From the NCBI GenBank assembly GCA_004173415.1, contig SEHC01000034.1, positions 1 to 10,553 of the forward strand: a stretch of 10,553 nucleotides of DNA, given 5' to 3'. The stretch comes from Lysobacteraceae bacterium. GTDB taxonomy: Bacteria; Pseudomonadota; Gammaproteobacteria; Xanthomonadales; Xanthomonadaceae. The notes under the pieces are model-generated. The model made no database searches. It was not told where the DNA came from and saw only the letters and a program-made list of their open reading frames with translations. The position numbers and the translations under genes are program-made. This document shows, piece after piece, positions 6,430 to 10,553 of this stretch. Within the stretch, counting starts at the first letter, position 1; each line of letters begins with the position of its first letter.

Positions 6430-6999
6430 ATGGACGGATATGCCTTCGTCTATGTGTTTCCCTCCCTGTGGGAGGACCACTGCAAGATCGGATTCTCGCG
6501 CGATCCGCTGTCGCGTGTGTCGGCGCTGCACAGACGCTGGTTCGAGTTCTTCGATCTCGATGCGGGGATGCTGGTGGAGACCGAAACCGTGCGCGATGCG
6601 CGCCAGCTGGAACTGGAACTGCGGCGGCCACTGGCAGATCACAATGCGCCCCCGCCGATGACGGTCCGCCGCGAGGCTGCCGGCCATACCGAATGGTTCC
6701 GTGGCGCCGGCCCGGCGCTTGCGCTGCGGGGCCGCATGCTGGAGCAGCGCGGCCACCGGGTCCATGCGCCCGTGCGTCCCTGGCTGCGTGCGGCACTGTC
6801 ACGACGGGGCGACCAACTGTATGCATGGGCGGAGGCGCAGCTCGAGGCGGTCGAATCCGGCCGCTGCGCCGACCCTGTCCAGGTGGAACGCACGCTGCGG
6901 GATGCGCTCGATGCCTACACCGCCTTGGAGATGGACCCGGCTCCCCTGCTCCCGCCGGAGGCATGGCACTGGTATCGCCGCATGCAGGCCATCGGCTGA
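6430..6999 (+). CDS. GIY-YIG-like nuclease superfamily protein (T5orf172/MUG113 type)
   Basis: A 189-residue protein whose first 90 residues follow the T5orf172/MUG113 branch of the GIY-YIG fold. Y8 lies in the first strand (FVYVF), followed by KIG at 19-21, FSRDPLSR with a candidate catalytic arginine R29, a glutamate helix around RQLELEL (58-64) and the closing EWF at 88-90. The remaining 100 residues are mainly helical by appearance and match nothing I recognise. Y8, R29 and E61 or E63 would be the active-site set if it is a nuclease; this is by analogy only. The gene follows the DUF763 gene after 9 bases, with a shared stop/ribosome-binding site. A partnership in which the HhH protein binds DNA and this one cleaves it is a hypothesis. 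It could equally be a nuclease fold used only for binding. Confidence 0.8.
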   Translation: MDGYAFVYVFPSLWEDHCKIGFSRDPLSRVSALHRRWFEFFDLDAGMLVETETVRDARQLELELRRPLADHNAPPPMTVRREAAGHTEWFRGAGPALALRGRMLEQRGHRVHAPVRPWLRAALSRRGDQLYAWAEAQLEAVESGRCADPVQVERTLRDALDAYTALEMDPAPLLPPEAWHWYRRMQAIG

Positions 7000-7075
7000 A
7001 CGGGAAGTTGTCGGCGTCTTAACGACCTCCCTGCAAGGGTCGCGTCACCGCCCGAGGGCAATCCAGGACCGATCC

Positions 7076-7696
7076 ATGAGCAACCGATCACTGATCCTTT
7101 CCACTTCGCTGGCCTTGGCTTTGGTAGGCACTGCCTGCGATCGCCGCGACACCCCGGTCGACGAACCGACCACCACGCCCTCGCCGAGCAACGAGGCCGA
7201 CATTGCGCCGGCCCCGGATCCAACCGCGGCAGTGCAGGGCGATGCCCCCACCGCCACGACCGCCGCGACCACCGACGACTCGCTGGCCCTCGGATTGCTG
7301 GGGGCGATCAACCAGCATGAAATAGACGCCGCGCAGCAGGCCAAGTCCAAGCAGGTCTCGGCTCCGGTCCTGGCTTACGCCAACATGATGGAACAGCAGC
7401 ACGGGGAGAACCTGGCCAGGACCCGGCAGCTCGGCACCCTGGCCAGCACCCCTGAAGTACAGAGCATGCAGGAGAAAAGCAAATCCGACCTTGCCGAACT
7501 GGGCAAGAGGTCCGGCAAGGAGTACGAAACCGCCTACGTGGATGCCATGGTCAAGGGTCACACCGAAGCCCTGGCGCTCATCGATGGTCGGCTGCTCAGC
7601 CTGGCCTCGGCCGGGCCGGTCAAGGACCATCTGACCGAGACGCGCGGGCATGTGGCCACGCACCTGGAAGAGGCGAAGAAACTGCAGGCCAGGTGA
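7076..7696 (+). CDS. DUF4142 family lipoprotein
   Basis: A 206-residue secreted protein of the DUF4142 family, a four-helix ferritin-like bundle of unknown function found in the envelopes of many Proteobacteria. The signal peptide is SLILSTSLALALVGTAC with the modified cysteine at C21. The box GTAC is slightly off consensus at -3 but the arrangement is typical. The residue after the cysteine is Asp, which in Enterobacteria keeps lipoproteins in the inner membrane; whether that rule holds here is unknown. Residues 22-68 are a Pro/Thr/Ala/Asp-rich linker. The domain covers about 69-203 and has conserved-looking histidines H81, H109, H162 and H196, and the motif YVDAMVKGHTEAL. AGGA 7 bases before the ATG fixes the start. 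There are 76 bases between it and the GIY-YIG-like gene, so it may have its own promoter; I see none clearly. A hairpin terminator follows. Confidence 0.9.
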   Translation: MSNRSLILSTSLALALVGTACDRRDTPVDEPTTTPSPSNEADIAPAPDPTAAVQGDAPTATTAATTDDSLALGLLGAINQHEIDAAQQAKSKQVSAPVLAYANMMEQQHGENLARTRQLGTLASTPEVQSMQEKSKSDLAELGKRSGKEYETAYVDAMVKGHTEALALIDGRLLSLASAGPVKDHLTETRGHVATHLEEAKKLQAR

Positions 7697-7725
7697 TTTG
7701 CCGGTCGGGCATTCGGGCTGCAAAT

Positions 7726-7764
7726 AGCCCCCGGCGCTGGATTCGCCCGCGTCCGCCGGGGGCT
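7726..7764. terminator. Intrinsic terminator between the DUF4142 gene and alkB
   Basis: A perfect 11-bp GC-rich stem, AGCCCCCGGCG and CGCCGGGGGCT, with a 17-base loop, lies 29 bases after the lipoprotein stop. It is followed by TT on the plus strand and by ATTTG on the minus strand. The two genes converge here, so it may stop both transcripts. The loop is longer than usual and the U-tract is short. The rest of the 146-base gap shows nothing clear. Confidence 0.7.
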
Positions 7765-7842
7765 TTCCATTCAATGCGTGATGGCGTCTTTCCCGATCCC
7801 GCCGCGATCCCAGGCTTTCCTCGAATCGACTACGGGTAAGGT

Positions 7843-8460
7843 TCAACCGCCTCCTGCGGCAGGCCGCACGCGGAACACCGCGCTGAGTCGTGGGCCCTGC
7901 ATCCGCCGGGTCTTGGGAATGCCGTGGTCGTGGGTGACTTGAGACGCATGGCTCATGCACAGCAGGCTGCCGGGCTCCAGGTCGACGGCCAGGGCCTGGC
8001 GGTCGCCGCGGCCGCCACCACCCTTCCTGCGGATCAGCATGCGCCGCGGCTCGCCCAGCGAGACCAGTGCGATCGGATGCGGGGCCAGCAACTGGTGCAG
8101 CTTGTCGTTGTGCATGGCCACGCTGTCGTTGCCGTCCCGGTAGAGGTTGAGGCCTACGCTGTTGTATGGAGCCGGAGCCCGCTCGCGGACGCGGGCCAGC
8201 ATTTCCTCCAAGGGCAGGTCCACGGGAAATCCATCGGCCCGATACCCGGCCAACAGCCTCGGCACTTCCACGATGCGGTCGTACATCGGACGCTGCATCC
8301 GCCTCCAGTCGGCCCCCGCCCGCAATTCCATGAACCATCGACGCGCCAGCGCAGGGCCCGCGAAACCGGACCAGTAGCGAATCCCGCCCTCGGCGTCGTC
8401 CACCAGTTGCATCGGCGCTCCGGCGAACAGGTCCAGCGAGAACGCGCCGGCGGCGTTCAA
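7843..8460 (-). CDS. alkB: AlkB-type 2-oxoglutarate/Fe(II) dioxygenase, alkylated DNA repair
   Basis: A 205-residue enzyme that oxidatively removes methyl groups from lesions such as 1-methyladenine and 3-methylcytosine. The core reads NLYRDGNDSVAMHND at 105-119. Iron ligands are H117, D119 and H179 (HGIPK), and the 2-oxoglutarate arginines are R191 and R197 in GPRLSAVFR. SLGEPRR (134-140) and EPGSLLCMS (162-170) are further family blocks. After HND the usual acidic DE is replaced by KL. The start is taken as TTG 8460, which overlaps the dnaE2 stop as TTGA and gives the family N-terminus SLDLFAGAP. The next in-frame ATG (8412) would remove the LDLFAG block. A weak GGGA precedes the TTG. The gene is the distal partner of dnaE2, so alkylation reversal is transcribed together with error-prone synthesis. 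The long upstream open frame is a shadow of dnaE2. Confidence 0.92.
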   Translation of the reverse strand: MNAAGAFSLDLFAGAPMQLVDDAEGGIRYWSGFAGPALARRWFMELRAGADWRRMQRPMYDRIVEVPRLLAGYRADGFPVDLPLEEMLARVRERAPAPYNSVGLNLYRDGNDSVAMHNDKLHQLLAPHPIALVSLGEPRRMLIRRKGGGGRGDRQALAVDLEPGSLLCMSHASQVTHDHGIPKTRRMQGPRLSAVFRVRPAAGGG

Positions 8461-10553
8461 TGGAAGTCCCGTGAAGCCGTGCGCAGGCCGCCGAGCAACC
8501 CACTGAGATCCTGCATGTCGCGGGCGATCAGGTGGGCCACGCCGTCGACCCGTTCCCAGCGTCCGCGCACGGCCAGCAGCCTGGCGCCAAGCAGTGCCTG
8601 GCGCCGGCGCAGTGCGACCTGCTCCCATACCACCACGTTGACCATCCCGTGTTCGTCTTCCAGGGTCAGGAACATGGTGCCGCCGGCGGTCTGCGGCCGC
8701 TGCCGGTTGGTGACCAGGCCCACCGCATGCACCTGGCTGCCGTGGCGGCGGTCCTGCAGTTGGCGCGAGTCGAGCAGGCGTCGCGCCTGCAATTTATCGC
8801 GCAGCAACGAAAGCGGATGCGCGCCCAGGGTCAGTCCGGTGGCGCGGTAATCAGAAACAACATCCTCGCCTGCTCCAGGCTCGGGAAGCGCAACCCGTGC
8901 TTCGACGGGACTGCCCGGAAACAACGGACGCTGGCGTTCCACCCCCGCCACGATCCAGCGTGCGTTGTTGCGATTGCCGGCCAGGCCCTGCAACGCACCG
9001 GCTTCGGCCAGCAGCCCGCGCGCCTTCGCGTCCAGGTTGGCGCGCAGGCACAGGTCGGTGACATCGAGGAACGGCGAACGCCTTCGCGCCTCGCCGATCG
9101 CATTGCCGGTGGCTTCGGAAATGCCGGAGACCTGGCGCAGGCCCAGCCGGATCGCGGGCTGCGCGCCCTGCGTCTGCGGGCCACGCCAGGGCATGCCGCC
9201 GACCAGGGTGTTGTCCCAGTCGCTGTGCATCACGTCCACCGGCAGGAATTCCAGGCCGACGCGCCCTCCCCGCCCGCGCCGCGCGTCCTGCACGATCTGG
9301 CTGGGACTGTAGAAGCCCATCGGCTGGGCATTGAGCAGGCCGCAGAAGAACGCCGCCGGCTCGTGCCGTTTCAGCCAGCAGCTGATCAGCACCAGCTTGG
9401 CGAACGAGGCGGCGTGGCTCTGCGGGAAACCGTAGGAACCGAAGCCCTTGATCTGCTCGAAGATCTGTTCGATGAACTCCGGCGCATAGCCCTTGACGGT
9501 CATCCTCTCGCGCACGCGCAGGCGATGCGGCTCCATGTCGCCGCCGGATTTCCAGGCGGCCATCGAGCGGCGCAGCTGGTCGGCTTCGCCATCGCTGTAA
9601 TCGGCGGCGTGCATCACCAGTTCCATCACCTGCTCCTGGAACAGCGGCACGCCCAGGGTGGGGCCAAGGATGTCCTTCATCTCCGGCGAGGGATAGCTGA
9701 CTTGCTCCCGGCCCATGCGCCGCTGCAGGTAGGGATGGACCATGCCGCCCTGGATCGGACCCGGACGCACGATCGCCACTTCCACCACCAGGTCGTAGAA
9801 GCAGGCCGGCTTCAGCCGCGGCAACATGCTCATCTGCGCGCGGGATTCGATCTGGAACACGCCCACGGTGTCGGCGGCCTGGATCATCGCGTAGGTGTCG
9901 GCGTCGTCATTGGGCAAGGCGGCGATGTCGATGGCCCGGCCGCGATGCTTTTGCAACAGTTCCACCGCCTTGCGGATGCAGGTCAGCATGCCCAGCGCCA
10001 GGCAGTCGACCTTGAGCAGCTTCATGGTCTCCAGGTCGTCCTTGTCCCACTGGATGATGGTGCGCTCTTCCATCGCCGCGTTCTCCACCGGCACCACCGT
10101 GCACAGCGAGGCATCGGAGATCACGAAGCCGCCGACGTGCTGTGAGAGGTGGCGCGGATGGCCGTTCAAGGCGCGGGTCACTGCCAGCACGCGCGCGATC
10201 AGCGGATTGTCCGGATCGAATCCGGCTTCGGCCAGGCGCTGCTGCAGCACTTCCTCGCGGCGCTCGTGTTCGAAATCCACGTCGATGTCGGGCGGCTCGT
10301 CGCGCTCCTCGGAGATGAAGCGCGCCATCAGCAGCCGGCTTTCGGCGGGATTGACCGCGGTGATGCCCAGGGCGAAGCACACCGCGGAGTTCGCCGCCGA
10401 GCCGCGGCCCTGGCAGAGGATCCCGCGGTTGCGGGCGAAGCGGACGATGTCCTCCACGGTCAGGAAGAAGGCTTCGTATTCCTTCACCGCGATCAGCGCC
10501 AGCTCCTTCTCGATCTGCTGCGCGATGTGCGGCGGCGCGCCTTGCGGCCAGCG
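8457..10553 (-). CDS. dnaE2: Error-prone DNA polymerase DnaE2 (C-family alpha subunit), 5' part beyond the window edge
   Basis: The last 698 residues of a replicase-like polymerase that copies across damaged DNA, normally together with ImuA/ImuB and the beta clamp. The fragment starts RWPQGAPPHI, in the polymerase region after the missing PHP domain, and runs without a break to the stop. Visible blocks are GILCQGRGSAANS and the catalytic PPDIDVDFEHERR (aspartates at fragment residues 89 and 91). A third Asp is at 183 in KVDCLALGM. VRPGPIQGGMVHPY and GFGSYGFPQSHAASFA are typical of the family. A helix-hairpin-helix part (LRQVSGISEATGNAIG) follows, and a C-terminal OB-fold (VHAVGLVTNRQRPQTAGG onward). 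About 350-400 N-terminal residues are missing. The stop overlaps the alkB start. The imuA and imuB genes would be expected to the right. In many species this cassette is under LexA control, but the promoter is not in view. Confidence 0.96.
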   Translation of the reverse strand, partial: RWPQGAPPHIAQQIEKELALIAVKEYEAFFLTVEDIVRFARNRGILCQGRGSAANSAVCFALGITAVNPAESRLLMARFISEERDEPPDIDVDFEHERREEVLQQRLAEAGFDPDNPLIARVLAVTRALNGHPRHLSQHVGGFVISDASLCTVVPVENAAMEERTIIQWDKDDLETMKLLKVDCLALGMLTCIRKAVELLQKHRGRAIDIAALPNDDADTYAMIQAADTVGVFQIESRAQMSMLPRLKPACFYDLVVEVAIVRPGPIQGGMVHPYLQRRMGREQVSYPSPEMKDILGPTLGVPLFQEQVMELVMHAADYSDGEADQLRRSMAAWKSGGDMEPHRLRVRERMTVKGYAPEFIEQIFEQIKGFGSYGFPQSHAASFAKLVLISCWLKRHEPAAFFCGLLNAQPMGFYSPSQIVQDARRGRGGRVGLEFLPVDVMHSDWDNTLVGGMPWRGPQTQGAQPAIRLGLRQVSGISEATGNAIGEARRRSPFLDVTDLCLRANLDAKARGLLAEAGALQGLAGNRNNARWIVAGVERQRPLFPGSPVEARVALPEPGAGEDVVSDYRATGLTLGAHPLSLLRDKLQARRLLDSRQLQDRRHGSQVHAVGLVTNRQRPQTAGGTMFLTLEDEHGMVNVVVWEQVALRRRQALLGARLLAVRGRWERVDGVAHLIARDMQDLSGLLGGLRTASRDFH

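Noticed and set aside
7088..8503. A 471-codon minus-strand frame spanning the lipoprotein gene, its terminator and part of alkB
   Set aside because: It runs through a hairpin terminator and across two well-supported genes in other frames, so it is a composition artefact.
8461..8628. N-terminal extension of AlkB back to 8628
   Set aside because: The added residues are Arg/Gly/Pro-rich, lie inside the conserved OB-fold of DnaE2 and do not resemble any AlkB.
8532..10145. A 537-codon open frame on the plus strand opposite dnaE2
   Set aside because: dnaE2 is unmistakable on the minus strand. The antisense product is His/Gln/Arg-rich with no family pattern.
1..10553. CRISPR arrays, insertion sequences, integrase sites, tRNA or rRNA genes
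   Set aside because: No regularly spaced repeats, transposase motifs, flanking duplications or tRNA-like folds were seen on either strand.

Overview
The window is a GC-rich, densely packed stretch of a bacterial chromosome. A PE–ligase–polymerase LigD, a dnaE2 mutasome polymerase gene and the overall gene style suggest a xanthomonad-like gammaproteobacterium (Lysobacterales/Xanthomonadaceae). This taxonomic placement is an inference from gene content only. There is no sign of phage, transposon, CRISPR array, tRNA or rRNA.

Layout from left to right. (1) Bases 1-1931, minus strand: the first 643 codons of ligD, running off the left edge inside the polymerase domain. It is preceded by a 10-codon mini-ORF whose stop overlaps the ligD start, and by a small unknown gene (1986-2342, minus). 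(2) Bases 2535-4634, plus strand: a tight three-gene run of a DUF72/YecE-like protein, an Fpg/Nei-family glycosylase and an AAG/MPG-type 3-methyladenine DNA glycosylase. Both junctions overlap. A perfect 10-bp hairpin terminator follows. (3) Bases 4709-4864, minus strand: a 51-residue Gln/Gly-rich protein without large hydrophobic or aromatic residues beyond Met1, with a 9-bp hairpin just upstream of its ribosome binding site. (4) Bases 5122-6999, plus strand: a DUF763 protein carrying a visible helix-hairpin-helix motif, then a GIY-YIG-like (T5orf172/MUG113-type) protein whose ribosome binding site overlaps the DUF763 stop. (5) Bases 7076-7696, plus strand: a DUF4142 lipoprotein, followed by an 11-bp hairpin terminator. 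(6) Bases 7843-10553, minus strand: dnaE2 (its C-terminal 698 residues, running in from the right edge) and alkB, overlapping at TTGA.

Taken together this is a DNA-repair neighbourhood. It covers double-strand-break end joining (LigD), excision of oxidised and alkylated bases (Nei-like, AAG), direct reversal of alkylation (AlkB) and error-prone synthesis across damage (DnaE2). The partners Ku and ImuA/ImuB are not in the window. The least understood parts, and the best candidates for something undescribed, are the DUF763/GIY-YIG pair, the DUF72 protein locked to two glycosylases, the unknown gene upstream of ligD and the Gln-rich mini-protein. Apart from the two edge-truncated genes, all genes look intact; I saw no frameshifts.
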